From assembly GCA_000621425.1 (NCBI GenBank), contig KK211276.1, positions 186,001-250,000 on the forward strand: 64,000 nt of DNA, read 5' to 3'. Below, piece by piece: positions 43,072 through 52,522 of this stretch (position 1 is its first letter; every line of letters starts with the position of its first letter). The stretch comes from Lachnospiraceae bacterium AB2028 (lineage in GTDB: Bacteria; Bacillota; Clostridia; Lachnospirales; Lachnospiraceae). The position numbers and the translations under genes are program-made. A model generated the notes under the pieces. It saw only the letters and a program-made list of their open reading frames with translations. It ran no database searches and was not told the DNA's origin.

Positions 43072-43108
43072 TCCCAAACTTTGTATCCTCATCAAAAGGT
43101 GCATTCCA

Positions 43109-44479
43109 TTACAGCACGATCATCCTTTTCAGCTTCACAAAGAACACCTTTATGATATACAGAACTGCCCCGGGGTAGTTATTGTCTTTATATAAAGGGG
43201 ACTTCCGGTTCTTGAAGGCAAGACCTAAGGAAAGCTTGTAATACTCCCTTGTAAATGCTCCCACGCTCATATGCTCAGGTTTCAGAAGGCAGTGGAAAAG
43301 ATCCTGCTTGGTCACATCCCGGTCTATCATCTGATCCTCGTATTTCTTGTACATGGCAGAGCCCTGCATAGGTGTAAATACAGAAACGGTCGGGATAATG
43401 TTCCTTGCCGCGATCCAGTTGTAAAGCTTTTTAAAATCCTCTTTGGTCATTCCAGGGTGGACTATAAAAAGCCCGGCGCAGATCACATTATTTTCAGAAA
43501 GGATACGTATGCATTCTTCATTCTCTGAAACAGTGACCCTCTTGTTATAGGAATCCAGCTCTTCCTCGCTGGTGGCTTCCAGCCCCACCATTATAAGCGA
43601 AAGACCGATCTCAGCAAACTCCTTTATTATGTCTTCATTATGAGCGATAAAATCTGCCCTTCCGTAGATCAGATATTTCTTATGAATATCTTTTTCTTTT
43701 ATAAGACGAATAAACTCTTTCAGGTAATCCCGGTCTATCAGGAAGTCATCATCCGTTATATGAATAGCCGGCACATCAAGGGATGCTATCTCATCTACCA
43801 GGCTCTCCACGCTCCTGCAGGCATAGCGTCCACTGTTCCTGTTAGTGCAGAAACAGAAATTGCAGGCCTTCCTGCAGCTGTAGGAATTCTTTACCAGAGC
43901 AAGCGGCCTGAAACACAGGTACCTGAAACGATGCTTATTTTTATAAAAATATGTTCTGTCAGGAACCGGAAGATCGGCCGGCGTCTCCACCACCTTGGGA
44001 TTGACTACCCACTCACCGTTTTCTCGGTAACAGATTCCGGGGATATCTTTTAAAGAAATGGATGTATTCCCATGTTTCTCCTGCTCTATATAGCTGACAA
44101 GTTTTTTCTGGTTTTCCAGTCCGCTAAGGTGATAAAGAAAGTCAGCCTTCGACTCAAAATAATTCGCATAATTTATTTCAACATTCGATCCGCCTAAAAT
44201 GATCTGTATCTTCGGATCATAGGACTTTATCACATCGCAGTACTTTATCACCAGTTTCTGCTGTGTTATATAACCTGTAACACAGACCACATCCGGCTTA
44301 ACTTCCTTAAGCTTCTTCTTCATGGAAGTAAGCTCATACCTTCTGTCGTAAATGACCGCATGATGCCCCATGGCGGTGAATACCGTATAGAGATACTCCA
44401 TCTCCAACGGTTCATGCTCCACCAGATATGTATAACTGAATATTCCTACAGTCTCAGGTTTTATCAGGAGTATGTTCAT
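43109..44479 (-). CDS. B12-binding-type radical SAM protein, tandem paralogue 4
   Basis: 456 residues. An N-terminal Rossmann-type domain (MNILLIKPET, HEPLEMEYLYTVFTAMGH, VVCVTGYITQQ, IILGGSNVEINY) resembles B12-binding domains but lacks D-x-H-x-x-G. The cluster motif is Cys202, Cys206 and Cys209 in YSCRKACNFCFC, with a further Cys two residues on. Shared with the three neighbouring paralogues are the ITDDDFLIDRDYLKEF block, YGRADFIAHNEDIIKEF, LIMVGLEATSEEELDSYNKRV and a C-terminal TPMQGSAMYKKYE segment. The reaction and substrate are unknown. It is translationally coupled to the gene upstream by a 4-bp overlap and is the last gene of the four-member array. Confidence 0.88.
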   Translation of the reverse strand: MNILLIKPETVGIFSYTYLVEHEPLEMEYLYTVFTAMGHHAVIYDRRYELTSMKKKLKEVKPDVVCVTGYITQQKLVIKYCDVIKSYDPKIQIILGGSNVEINYANYFESKADFLYHLSGLENQKKLVSYIEQEKHGNTSISLKDIPGICYRENGEWVVNPKVVETPADLPVPDRTYFYKNKHRFRYLCFRPLALVKNSYSCRKACNFCFCTNRNSGRYACRSVESLVDEIASLDVPAIHITDDDFLIDRDYLKEFIRLIKEKDIHKKYLIYGRADFIAHNEDIIKEFAEIGLSLIMVGLEATSEEELDSYNKRVTVSENEECIRILSENNVICAGLFIVHPGMTKEDFKKLYNWIAARNIIPTVSVFTPMQGSAMYKKYEDQMIDRDVTKQDLFHCLLKPEHMSVGAFTREYYKLSLGLAFKNRKSPLYKDNNYPGAVLYIIKVFFVKLKRMIVL

Positions 44480-45801
44480 TGATTGTTCCTGTACTTACGA
44501 TTAAACATATGGGTTATCCCGGCCCAGTAAATGCGCGGATAATTTACATAGTACAAAAAGTGGAATTCCAGCTTGAACAGAAGCATAGGCATACTGCTCG
44601 GTTTCATCAGCACACTGGTTCCACCGGTCCTTCTGTATGTATAGTTGTAAAGCCTGTCCTTGTTTTCCTCATATACGCTTGTCCCCTTAAAGGGAATAAG
44701 TATACTGAAGAGAACCCAGATCAGTCCTTCATCCCTTATGAACTTGTTTATGTTCATGAAATCCTTATGCTTGAAATCATAGTTGATAACAAAGAGACCC
44801 ACGCAGAGCATATTGTGTTCTCTTAATATGCGGACAGCATTCTTGTTGATTACCACACTTGAATTTTTATTGTATTTTTCAAGGGTAGAATCCTCCACTG
44901 CTTCCAGTCCCACCAGCATGTCCCGGATGCCTGCCTTGTAAATAAGCGGCATGATATCCTCGCAATTTACAATGCTGTCTGCCCTGGAAAAAATCATAAA
45001 GGTCTTGTGACAGCCCAGCGCCAAAAGCCTTTCGCAGAATTCCTTAACACGATCCTTATTTACCAGAAAATCATCATCTATGATAAAGATCTTGTCATTA
45101 TCAAGATTAACGATTTCATTTATCACATCATCCAGCTCCCTTACCCTATAGGCACAGCTGTTGAACTGCCTGGATATGCAGAACTTACAGTTCTGCGGAC
45201 AGGAGAAAGCCGTCTTCATCATGGAAAAACAGCCCTTTGCCAGCACCTTAAATTTATCCCTATTGTCATAGAAGTGACTTCTGTCCGGCAGTATCCCGTA
45301 ATCGCTTACAGGCTCGCCCTTAAGATTCTGCACCCAGTTTCCGTTTTCATCCCGGAATGAAATACCGCTGCATTTCTTAAGTGTTTCGATCTCCATATCA
45401 TTCCTGACAGCAAGACGAAAAGAATCAAGACCGTTGTCATAAGAAACATAATCAACTTCATCCAGCAGGAAGTCTTCATGATTAATAACCACTTCCGGAC
45501 CTCCTACCATTATCTTTACATCGGGGCGTTTTTTTCTTAAGAATTTTATGAGTTTCAGAACATACCAGGCTGTATTGGACATAACAGAAAAACCGGCAAC
45601 GGTAACACCGTTGTTATCTATTTTTTTTAAGAGCCTGGAATATCTTCCTATGGGGCTCTCTATGCTCTCGTCATAGATAAAGCCCTCCCTATCCTCTGCC
45701 TTGACACAGGCCATAAGGTACTCAAGCCCCAGGGGTTCTAAGCTTGCCACTCTCTTATCGTAATGAACTCTCACAAACATGTATTTCTGTTTCATGATCA
45801 A
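44476..45801 (-). CDS. B12-binding-type radical SAM protein, tandem paralogue 3
   Basis: 441 residues with the same build as its neighbours. The N-terminal segment has LEPLGLEYLMACVKA and IMVGGPEVVINHEDFL, and the middle has SYDNGLDSFRLAV. The 4Fe-4S motif is Cys201, Cys205 and Cys208 in FSCPQNCKFCISRQF. IFIIDDDFLVNKDRVKEFC, IFSRADSIVNCEDIM and MLVGLEAVEDSTLEKYNKNSS follow. The B12 cobalt-ligand motif is missing. It overlaps the flanking paralogues by 4 bp on each side, so the three are made from one message with coupled translation. The array probably arose by duplication, and the members may act on the same pathway. Confidence 0.88.
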   Translation of the reverse strand: MIMKQKYMFVRVHYDKRVASLEPLGLEYLMACVKAEDREGFIYDESIESPIGRYSRLLKKIDNNGVTVAGFSVMSNTAWYVLKLIKFLRKKRPDVKIMVGGPEVVINHEDFLLDEVDYVSYDNGLDSFRLAVRNDMEIETLKKCSGISFRDENGNWVQNLKGEPVSDYGILPDRSHFYDNRDKFKVLAKGCFSMMKTAFSCPQNCKFCISRQFNSCAYRVRELDDVINEIVNLDNDKIFIIDDDFLVNKDRVKEFCERLLALGCHKTFMIFSRADSIVNCEDIMPLIYKAGIRDMLVGLEAVEDSTLEKYNKNSSVVINKNAVRILREHNMLCVGLFVINYDFKHKDFMNINKFIRDEGLIWVLFSILIPFKGTSVYEENKDRLYNYTYRRTGGTSVLMKPSSMPMLLFKLEFHFLYYVNYPRIYWAGITHMFNRKYRNNQ

Positions 45802-47141
45802 AACCAGCCTGTTCTCTTTGTGTCATAACCTGTGCCGAAAAATGTCCTGACCATTATCTTCGGATAGGTCAGCACATGTATCCAGTAGTAACGGAACATA
45901 TACTCAAGGGACGACATATTAGTCGGTTTGATGGTGATGTGTGTTCCGTCAAGCCTCCATGATTTGAAATGAACTACCATATCCTTGTATTCATCATAGG
46001 CATCAGTCCCCTTGTAGGGGGTAAATATTCCAAATACCACCCAAAGAAGGTTATTGTCTTTGATAAATTTCATAAGATTACGGAAATCTTTTCTTGTAGC
46101 CGTATAGCTTATTACAAAAAGTCCGTCACAGACTATATTGTTATCCAGGAGATTTTTTATAGCCCTTTCATTTATCTCCTTTGAAGTCTGTTTGTTATAC
46201 TCATCCAGCAATTCATCCGTAATAGCCTCAAGTCCCACAAGAATATCCCTGAATCCCGCTTCATACGCAAGCGGCAGCACATCAGGATTCTCTGCAATAA
46301 AGTCAGCCCTGGCGTATGCCATGAACTCCTTCTTTATTCCCCTCCGTATCACCTCATTGCAGAACTCTATGACACGCTCCTTGTGGAAGAAGAATGTATC
46401 ATCAACAAACCATACTTTGTCGTGCTTAAGTTCTTCCAGCTCATCCAGGACTTCATTCATGTCACGCTCAGTGTATACACCACTGTTCATCTTCGTGCAG
46501 TAACAGAAACTGCAATTAAACGGGCAGGAAAAAGATGCTTTGCTAAGAGCATATTTCCCCTTCATGAAAATATAATTCTTCTTAAGTCCTCTGTAGAAAG
46601 CGGTCCTGTCAGGTTTATTTATAAAACCACAGACCGGATCCCCTTTTTCTTTTACGACCCACTCGCCGTCCTTCTTGAAAGCAATGCCTGTCTGCTTGTC
46701 CATTACATCAATATCAAGGCCTGCTGACCAGATTGCCTTTAAAGACCTCAACCCATTATCGTAATAAACTATGTCGATATCATCAGTCAGAAACTCACGA
46801 TAATTCATCTCCGCTTCCGGGCCGCCCACCATTATGGTTATTCCCTGGAATTTCTGTTTAAGCTGCTTCGCCCTTTTTGTTATGTAGTCAACAGTATTCG
46901 CATTTGCATTCAGCCCGACAAAATTATATCCACCCTTCTTAATGATGCGGCACATTCTGCTGAAACGGAAAGTCCAGGGCCTGTCAAACTCATCATGTAT
47001 CTCGCAGGGAATCCCCAGCTCCTTCGCCAGCCCCGCAAGATACTCCAGCCCTAACGGTTCCAGATGTGCCACCAGGGATGAATACTTCGGACGTATGAGA
47101 AGAACTTTCAGCTCTTTTTTTGAATCATTTAACTGTGACAT
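45798..47141 (-). CDS. B12-binding-type radical SAM protein, tandem paralogue 2
   Basis: 447 residues. LKVLLIRPKYSSLVAHLEPLG opens the B12-binding-type domain, with VGLNANANTVDYITKRAKQ and IMVGGPEAEMNYREFL. The cluster-binding cysteines are Cys206, Cys210 and Cys213 in FSCPFNCSFCYC. VWFVDDTFFFHKERVIEFC, YARADFIAENPDVLPLAY and ILVGLEAITDELLDEYNKQTS are the conserved paralogue blocks, and FGIFTPYKGTDAYDEYKD lies near the C-terminus. It is closest to paralogue 3 by eye (GGPE and YYDNGL motifs are shared). No function is assigned beyond radical SAM chemistry. Confidence 0.88.
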   Translation of the reverse strand: MSQLNDSKKELKVLLIRPKYSSLVAHLEPLGLEYLAGLAKELGIPCEIHDEFDRPWTFRFSRMCRIIKKGGYNFVGLNANANTVDYITKRAKQLKQKFQGITIMVGGPEAEMNYREFLTDDIDIVYYDNGLRSLKAIWSAGLDIDVMDKQTGIAFKKDGEWVVKEKGDPVCGFINKPDRTAFYRGLKKNYIFMKGKYALSKASFSCPFNCSFCYCTKMNSGVYTERDMNEVLDELEELKHDKVWFVDDTFFFHKERVIEFCNEVIRRGIKKEFMAYARADFIAENPDVLPLAYEAGFRDILVGLEAITDELLDEYNKQTSKEINERAIKNLLDNNIVCDGLFVISYTATRKDFRNLMKFIKDNNLLWVVFGIFTPYKGTDAYDEYKDMVVHFKSWRLDGTHITIKPTNMSSLEYMFRYYWIHVLTYPKIMVRTFFGTGYDTKRTGWF

Positions 47142-47154
47142 ATAAACTCTCTTT

Positions 47155-48531
47155 CTATCTCCGTTTCCGCTCCCCCATGATCAGTTTCTTCCAGTACTGG
47201 TTATTTACCATAGCGGCTCCCCATGTCAGTTTAAGGGTGTCATGCAGTCCGTATTTCTTCACCATATACCACCAGCTTACAGGATTGGCAGTGATCAGAT
47301 AATACAGAACCATCGTATACCAGTAATACCGTCTTACGGAAATGTGGTCCGGCCGCACCACCAGATGTGCCAGGTCCCACTTCTCGTACTCATCTTCTCC
47401 CACGATAAATCTCGGCCTGTATTTCTCGTAAATGTCGGTCCCGCGAAGGGGTGTCAGCGGCTGAAGGTTTACGAATACCAGCCCCAACTTTTTTATCCAT
47501 TTATGAAGAGCCGAGAAATCCGCCCATGTCCAGTCAAGTCCCAGGATAAAAGTCCCGTAGCATTCGACATCATATTTCCTGAGTGTGCCGACCGCCTTTT
47601 CATTTATCTCCACGTTTGTACGCTTGTTGTAATCATCCAGCTGCCTGCTGTCGCAGGATTCAAGGCCTACTATGACAGCCCGCAGTCCTACTTCCTTAAA
47701 ACGTTTGATGACATCATCGTTTGCTGCTATAAAATCCGCCCTGCCGTATATCAGGTATTTTTTCATAATCCCACGTTTTTCCAGCAGGTCGCAGAATTCC
47801 AGTATACGATTTCTATCTACAAGGAAATCATCATCCACAATATATATTTCAGTCTCCTTAATAGATTCCAATTCCTCCACTATACTTTCAAGACTTCTGG
47901 CAAAATACTGGTCATCCATTATCTGTCTGCAAAAACAGAACTTGCAGTTGTAGGGACATCCGAAAGATGTCTTTATAAGGCTGCAGTTCCTGTGGAACAT
48001 GTAATAATATTTTGAACGGTATATGTCCACCTTGCTTCTGTCCGGAAAACGGTAATCAAATACAGTATCCTTTTTAGGTGCAGGCTTTTCCCCGGAATAA
48101 ACGCACTCTATTTCTTTTTCCGGCTTTTTTCCTTCCAGGGAATTCAGGATATCTATAAAGGTCCTGATACCGTTAGCACGTATTATAAAATCCACATATT
48201 CACTTTCAAAATCTCCCGGATTAACCTCCGCATGCACACCACCGATAATGGTCTTGATGTTCGGATCCACTTCCTTGGCCTTTTTAGCATAGTCCTTCAT
48301 GATATTCACATGAGAGATATATCCTGTGATTCCCACCACATCAGGCACATACTTTTTCACAAAATACTTCACATCTTTTTTTTCGATGATCATATCGATT
48401 ATGGTGCATGTATGCCCCAACGGTTCTATATTTGCGGAAATATACTCAAGCTCCAAGGGCTCGCAGATCATAACATTCTGCAGTCCTATGGTCTCTTTAT
48501 CCGGTCTTGGTCTGAATAAAAGTACGTTCAT
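47155..48531 (-). CDS. B12-binding-type radical SAM protein, tandem paralogue 1
   Basis: 458 residues. MNVLLFRPRPDKETIG and EPLELEYISANIEPLGHTC start the Rossmann domain; VVGITGYISHVNIMKDY and TIIGGVHAEVNPGDFE complete it. The 4Fe-4S ligands are Cys192, Cys196 and Cys199 in FGCPYNCKFCFCRQ. IYIVDDDFLVDRNRILEFC, YGRADFIAANDDVIKRF and VIVGLESCDSRQLDDYNKRTN match the other paralogues, and LQPLTPLRGTDIYEKY is the C-terminal block. It is closest to paralogue 4 by the shared ITGYI and GG-x-x-E motifs. It is the first of the four, 47 bp after the acyltransferase-like gene. Confidence 0.88.
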   Translation of the reverse strand: MNVLLFRPRPDKETIGLQNVMICEPLELEYISANIEPLGHTCTIIDMIIEKKDVKYFVKKYVPDVVGITGYISHVNIMKDYAKKAKEVDPNIKTIIGGVHAEVNPGDFESEYVDFIIRANGIRTFIDILNSLEGKKPEKEIECVYSGEKPAPKKDTVFDYRFPDRSKVDIYRSKYYYMFHRNCSLIKTSFGCPYNCKFCFCRQIMDDQYFARSLESIVEELESIKETEIYIVDDDFLVDRNRILEFCDLLEKRGIMKKYLIYGRADFIAANDDVIKRFKEVGLRAVIVGLESCDSRQLDDYNKRTNVEINEKAVGTLRKYDVECYGTFILGLDWTWADFSALHKWIKKLGLVFVNLQPLTPLRGTDIYEKYRPRFIVGEDEYEKWDLAHLVVRPDHISVRRYYWYTMVLYYLITANPVSWWYMVKKYGLHDTLKLTWGAAMVNNQYWKKLIMGERKRR

Positions 48532-48578
48532 TAGTTCCTCTGATATCTTGATTCAGAATATATCATTCCTAAAAAATG

Positions 48579-49640
48579 TCATCCCATCCGGAATACTTTA
48601 AAATCCGGAAAATCATATCTGTATTCAAGCAATCTCTTTCCCAATATTGCAAACATATTCAGGAAGGGATTTGTGTGGTGCGCATAAAAGTATCTCTTTG
48701 ACAGTTCCGCGCCGAACTTCATTTTTGTAAGCTCCGATGTCTGTCCGAAGTCTATGATCTTTTTATTCTTCTCAATAGCAAACCCGACTATGTGAAGCAG
48801 CATGAAGAAATACAGATCTGCAGTATTTGCCATGCATTCGTAATCCATTCCGCAGAACTGGAAAACCAGCTTTTCACCTTCCTCATGCAGCAGTACGAAA
48901 CCGGCAGCCTTATCATCTTTTACGAATACCAGCCTTGTGCCTTCGCTTTCTTCAAAAAACTTTCTGTCCAGGCATTCCAGCTTATACTCTGATTTCCGGT
49001 ATGTATTTAAATACAGCGGGTAAATATCCCAGCTGTCGTTTTTCATGCTCCCCTCTGATACTTCAACCCTATATACGCTGATATCGCTGCATCGTTTCTC
49101 TGCCAGTCTTATCCTTCTTCTGTACTGGCTGCGCAATGATGCCACATAATCATCTATCGTGCGGTATTCATCTTTTATCGGCAGCACGCAGCTCGGCAGT
49201 GTCTCACCGAAACCCATGCCCTTTATTTCTACCGGCTCATCCACATTTAAGATAAGCTTACCGCCCTTTATCCTTTTGCAGTACGAAAGCAGAAATTCAA
49301 GGTCATTGGTTATATAACCGCTGTTGCTCAATGAACAGGGAAACCCGATAGTCTTTACATTCATCATCCATTCAGAATTCCCCAATGTCATTATATTCAT
49401 CCGGCTTTCATAGATTATGAAAAAAGCAAAGCTTTCACCGGATTCAATGTAGTGGTATGTCTGCCTGAAAGGATTTGTCTCCTTAAGCAGCTTTAGCATC
49501 CCTTCCGTATACGGATATTTTAATTCACAGAACACAGGCCTTTTTTTCAGAAAAGCAAACATATCATCCGGCTGCTCACAGCTGAAAACCTTTATCCTGT
49601 CTTTTTCGTTTTTAACCGATTTCTTTTTCATATACGGCAT
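48579..49640 (-). CDS. GNAT/FemAB-like acyltransferase, Acetyltransf_6 type
   Basis: 353 residues (an ATG three codons later is equally possible; neither has a clear ribosome site, so translation is probably coupled to the upstream gene, whose last 29 bp it overlaps). DDYVASLRSQYRRRIRLAEKRC followed by YPLYLNTYRKSEYKLECLDRKFFEE, AAGFVLLHEEGEKLVFQFCGMDYE and KIIDFGQTSELTKMKFGAEL are hallmarks of the double-GNAT proteins related to FemAB and the BioF2-like acetyltransferases. These transfer aminoacyl or acyl groups to amines. In this context it may take its acyl group from the ACP encoded two genes upstream. The C-terminal aromatic HHTNPFLNMF segment may touch the membrane. Confidence 0.75.
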   Translation of the reverse strand: MPYMKKKSVKNEKDRIKVFSCEQPDDMFAFLKKRPVFCELKYPYTEGMLKLLKETNPFRQTYHYIESGESFAFFIIYESRMNIMTLGNSEWMMNVKTIGFPCSLSNSGYITNDLEFLLSYCKRIKGGKLILNVDEPVEIKGMGFGETLPSCVLPIKDEYRTIDDYVASLRSQYRRRIRLAEKRCSDISVYRVEVSEGSMKNDSWDIYPLYLNTYRKSEYKLECLDRKFFEESEGTRLVFVKDDKAAGFVLLHEEGEKLVFQFCGMDYECMANTADLYFFMLLHIVGFAIEKNKKIIDFGQTSELTKMKFGAELSKRYFYAHHTNPFLNMFAILGKRLLEYRYDFPDFKVFRMG

Positions 49641-50703
49641 AGTGCTTATATCGTCCGTCCGTTATCATCTCGCAGATACTGTTTGAATCTTCGTTCTCCT
49701 CCAGTATCCAGGACGACTCCATAAAGGAGCAGTTATAATTTGATAATGTCTGATATACACAGTCAACAAGCGCCACCGGAAGTCCGCAGCCCCTGTATTC
49801 ATCAAGCACTCCCCATTCCATGACCTTGACTGTCTTTATCTTTTTTCCTTTAAGCTTATTCAGGAAAAAGTGCTTTGTTCCAAAGGATTCCCCCGGCTTT
49901 GCCAGTTCATTATAATCAGGATACCAGAGGATGAACCCCACAGGCCTATCACCGTCAAAAGCAAAATAAAGTGAGTCCTCGTTTATAAAGAAAAACAGTT
50001 CCTTCAGCATCTCCAGGTCATCTTCATAATCCCTGTGATAATAATATCTATGTTCAGTGAAACATGCATTGTTAAGATCGGTATACGCTTTTGCATAATA
50101 CTCAAATTTTCTTTTATCAAAAGTCCTGAAATCATACTTGCGTCTGAGCTTAGATATCAGAGCACTGTACCTGTCCAGCTTGTGGTCGAGTGTTTGTGCA
50201 TAATAAGAATTCAGCTTTATGGTCTGACAGCCCAGCCCCTTAAAATACTCGTTATAGTACTCTGCATTTCCGGGAGAAGAAAACGAATTCACCTTATCAT
50301 AATGTGAAGCAAGAAATCCCAGACCGTAATTAACATGTCCTGAAAGCCCTATAACGATCCTTTTGCAGCCATATTCCCTGCCAAGTTTAGCAGCATGATC
50401 AAGCAGCATTTCAACCGCATCCCTGCAGCCTTCCAGCGTTTCGAAAAAACATACCTGTACATATTCAGGAAGTAACGGTGCATATGCGATGATTGCTTCA
50501 CAGAGTACATTTTCTCCGTCATCCAGTATCATGACCGGCGTGATCTTAAGCCCTTTGGTAAAATGAAGCTTCTCTGCAAAGATCGTCTCTATCATATAAT
50601 AACTATTGTCAATGTACCTGGCTTCGCTTTTATATTTTTTTTCACGAAAGGAAAGAAACTGCTTTTTTTCTTTTTTTCCTTCAACGACCTTAATCTGCAT
50701 CAT
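49612..50703 (-). CDS. GNAT-like N-acyltransferase
   Basis: 363 residues. The N-terminal half has VKVVEGKKEKKQFLSFREKKYKS-type sequence and RIVIGLSGHVNYGLGFL. The C-terminal half is a GNAT domain with SLYFAFDGDRPVGFILWYPDYNEL (beta-4) and VMEWGVLDEYRGCGLPVALVDCVY, where R-G-C-G-L fits the acyl-CoA or acyl-carrier loop. It overlaps the ACP gene by 14 bp at its start and the next acyltransferase by 29 bp at its end, so all three are tightly coupled. A plausible role is transfer of an ACP-bound acyl chain to an amine, but this is inferred from neighbours. Confidence 0.75.
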   Translation of the reverse strand: MMQIKVVEGKKEKKQFLSFREKKYKSEARYIDNSYYMIETIFAEKLHFTKGLKITPVMILDDGENVLCEAIIAYAPLLPEYVQVCFFETLEGCRDAVEMLLDHAAKLGREYGCKRIVIGLSGHVNYGLGFLASHYDKVNSFSSPGNAEYYNEYFKGLGCQTIKLNSYYAQTLDHKLDRYSALISKLRRKYDFRTFDKRKFEYYAKAYTDLNNACFTEHRYYYHRDYEDDLEMLKELFFFINEDSLYFAFDGDRPVGFILWYPDYNELAKPGESFGTKHFFLNKLKGKKIKTVKVMEWGVLDEYRGCGLPVALVDCVYQTLSNYNCSFMESSWILEENEDSNSICEMITDGRYKHYAVYEKEIG

Positions 50704-50923
50704 TCCCTACCAGCGTTTCCAGATAATCACAAAGCTCACCTACCGTAACGATATGAATATACTTTTCCTCATCCAGTTCCACTCCGTATTTTTCCTCAAA
50801 GATACAGATAAGATTAAGGAAATCAAAGGAACTGAGTCCCAGTTCTTTTTTAAAATTGGTCTCTTGGCTGATACCGGTGATGTGGTATTCTTCATCAAGT
50901 ATTTTTTTTATCTCATCAAACAT
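50690..50923 (-). CDS. Acyl carrier protein
   Basis: 77 residues, the standard size. The phosphopantetheine-attachment motif appears as KELGLSSFDFLNLICIFEEKYGVEL, where Ser32 occupies the position of the Ser in D-S-L. The change from D-S-L-D to S-S-F-D is unusual and marks it as a specialised carrier rather than the fatty-acid-synthesis AcpP. The four-helix pattern with acidic helix 2 is present. The gene lies 21 bp downstream of the adenylating ligase and overlaps the first acyltransferase, which points to loading by the ligase and delivery to the acyltransferases. Confidence 0.88.
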   Translation of the reverse strand: MFDEIKKILDEEYHITGISQETNFKKELGLSSFDFLNLICIFEEKYGVELDEEKYIHIVTVGELCDYLETLVGNDAD

Positions 50924-50944
50924 ATACTCACCTTATCTCCAATA

Positions 50945-52516
50945 CTATGAATATAATTTTCTGATTATCTTCTTTGAACTGTTCTTCTGAAATTCTTCCG
51001 CCATGATCTCGTAATCATCTATCCTCATATATGACGGCAGACTTTCATTCAACGCTTTCAGGTCTTCTTTGAACTTTTTCTCATTCTGCTTGCCGTTCTC
51101 TCCCAAGTAAACCTTTGCACAGACAATGCTTACATTGTTTACCCGCTTTGATACCACCAGACTTTCTTCCACTTCATCGAAGGAATTGATCTTGGCCTCA
51201 AGATATTCCGGAGCAATATTTTCGCCATTTTCCGTAATGATCAGATTCTTTTTACGTCCGGTGATAAATACCAGCTTTCCCAAGGTATAGCCTATGTCTC
51301 CGGTCTTAAAATATTCACCTGACATTGCTGCACGTGTTGTTTCCTCGTCCTTATAATAGCCCAGCATTACATTAGGACCCTTAACTAATAATTCACCGTC
51401 TTCTGCCACCTTGACATCTATGTTTTTCATAATTGTTCCGGCACTTCCGGGAACATTATTGATAGTCCGACTAACAGCTATAGTAGGCGAGCATTCAGTC
51501 AGGCCATACCCGTTAAGGATCGTGATACCAATCTCATCAAACTTATCCACATATTCCCTACGGAGTGGCGCACCGCCACTAACCACCAGCCTAAGCCTTG
51601 GCGTAATGATATTGCCAAAGAATTTATGCCGCAGGTCTATTCCGACTTTTCGAAGGGCATTACTCAGTTTAATAAGACGCTGAAGTGATTTCTCTTTGTT
51701 CTGCTTCTTAGCTTCCCTTAATATATTGTCATACATTCCTTCGATGACCATAGGCACCGCACCAAAAAAGAAGGGATCAAAAGCCTTGATGTCCCTGAAC
51801 AGTTTCTTTACATCGCGGTTGATGCATAGCGTTGTACCGTTATATAAGGTTGCAAGTATGCAGGGATTAAATCCGTAGGTATGGTGCATGGGAAGAAATG
51901 AAAGAGTCGGGGATTCAAGCACATTATTCTCAAGCGTACCCCTGATGTTAGTTATCACATTATACTGTGTCAGCATTACACCCTTCATCCGTCCGTCAGT
52001 ACCGGAAGTAGATGCAAGCACCGCAAAGCGGTCTTTATTTGTCTTTTGGGTTTCTTCAAAGAATTGAGTGACAGAAGTTTCCGTTTTTAGGATGTCCTGA
52101 AAATCCCGGTCTATATTAAACTCTTTTATTCCTTTTTCCCGGTCTATTTTCTTTGCGGTTTTATCTGTAACAAAGACAGCCGACACATCGAAGCGTTCCA
52201 TCATTTCACTTAAGACACCGGGCTCCGCCTCACGGTCCAAAGGAACTATTACCGCATCAAGTATTGTTGCCAGATAGATTATTATGTATTCATATCTATT
52301 CTCAGACAATATGGCAATATGCTTTCTGCTCAGTCCTTCCTTTTGCAGGAACGCATAAACCGCAGCCACTCTCTCAACCATTTCAGAATATGTGACATCA
52401 ATAATCTTGTCACCTTCAAAATAGCGCAAAGCAATCACATCAGAAGATTCTTCATATCTTCCTCTTAGCATTGCCGAAAAATCGTCATATATTACTGTAT
52501 TCAGGTACTGTTCCAT
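50945..52516 (-). CDS. AMP-dependent acyl ligase (fatty-acyl-AMP / acyl-ACP synthetase type)
   Basis: 523 residues of the adenylate-forming superfamily. ASTSGTDGRMKGVMLTQYN is the phosphate-binding loop, LNGYGLTECSPTIA the A5 motif, YFKTGDIGYTLGKLVFITGRKKNLIITENGENIAPEYLEA the A7-A8 hinge region, and SSKKIIRKLY ends with the A10 lysine context. The missing CoA-binding landmarks are compatible with loading an ACP instead of CoA, and a dedicated ACP follows directly. The substrate is likely a fatty or other carboxylic acid. It starts 6 bp after yigZ and heads the biosynthetic part of the cluster. Confidence 0.9.
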   Translation of the reverse strand: MEQYLNTVIYDDFSAMLRGRYEESSDVIALRYFEGDKIIDVTYSEMVERVAAVYAFLQKEGLSRKHIAILSENRYEYIIIYLATILDAVIVPLDREAEPGVLSEMMERFDVSAVFVTDKTAKKIDREKGIKEFNIDRDFQDILKTETSVTQFFEETQKTNKDRFAVLASTSGTDGRMKGVMLTQYNVITNIRGTLENNVLESPTLSFLPMHHTYGFNPCILATLYNGTTLCINRDVKKLFRDIKAFDPFFFGAVPMVIEGMYDNILREAKKQNKEKSLQRLIKLSNALRKVGIDLRHKFFGNIITPRLRLVVSGGAPLRREYVDKFDEIGITILNGYGLTECSPTIAVSRTINNVPGSAGTIMKNIDVKVAEDGELLVKGPNVMLGYYKDEETTRAAMSGEYFKTGDIGYTLGKLVFITGRKKNLIITENGENIAPEYLEAKINSFDEVEESLVVSKRVNNVSIVCAKVYLGENGKQNEKKFKEDLKALNESLPSYMRIDDYEIMAEEFQKNSSKKIIRKLYS

Positions 52517-52522
52517 ATGTAT

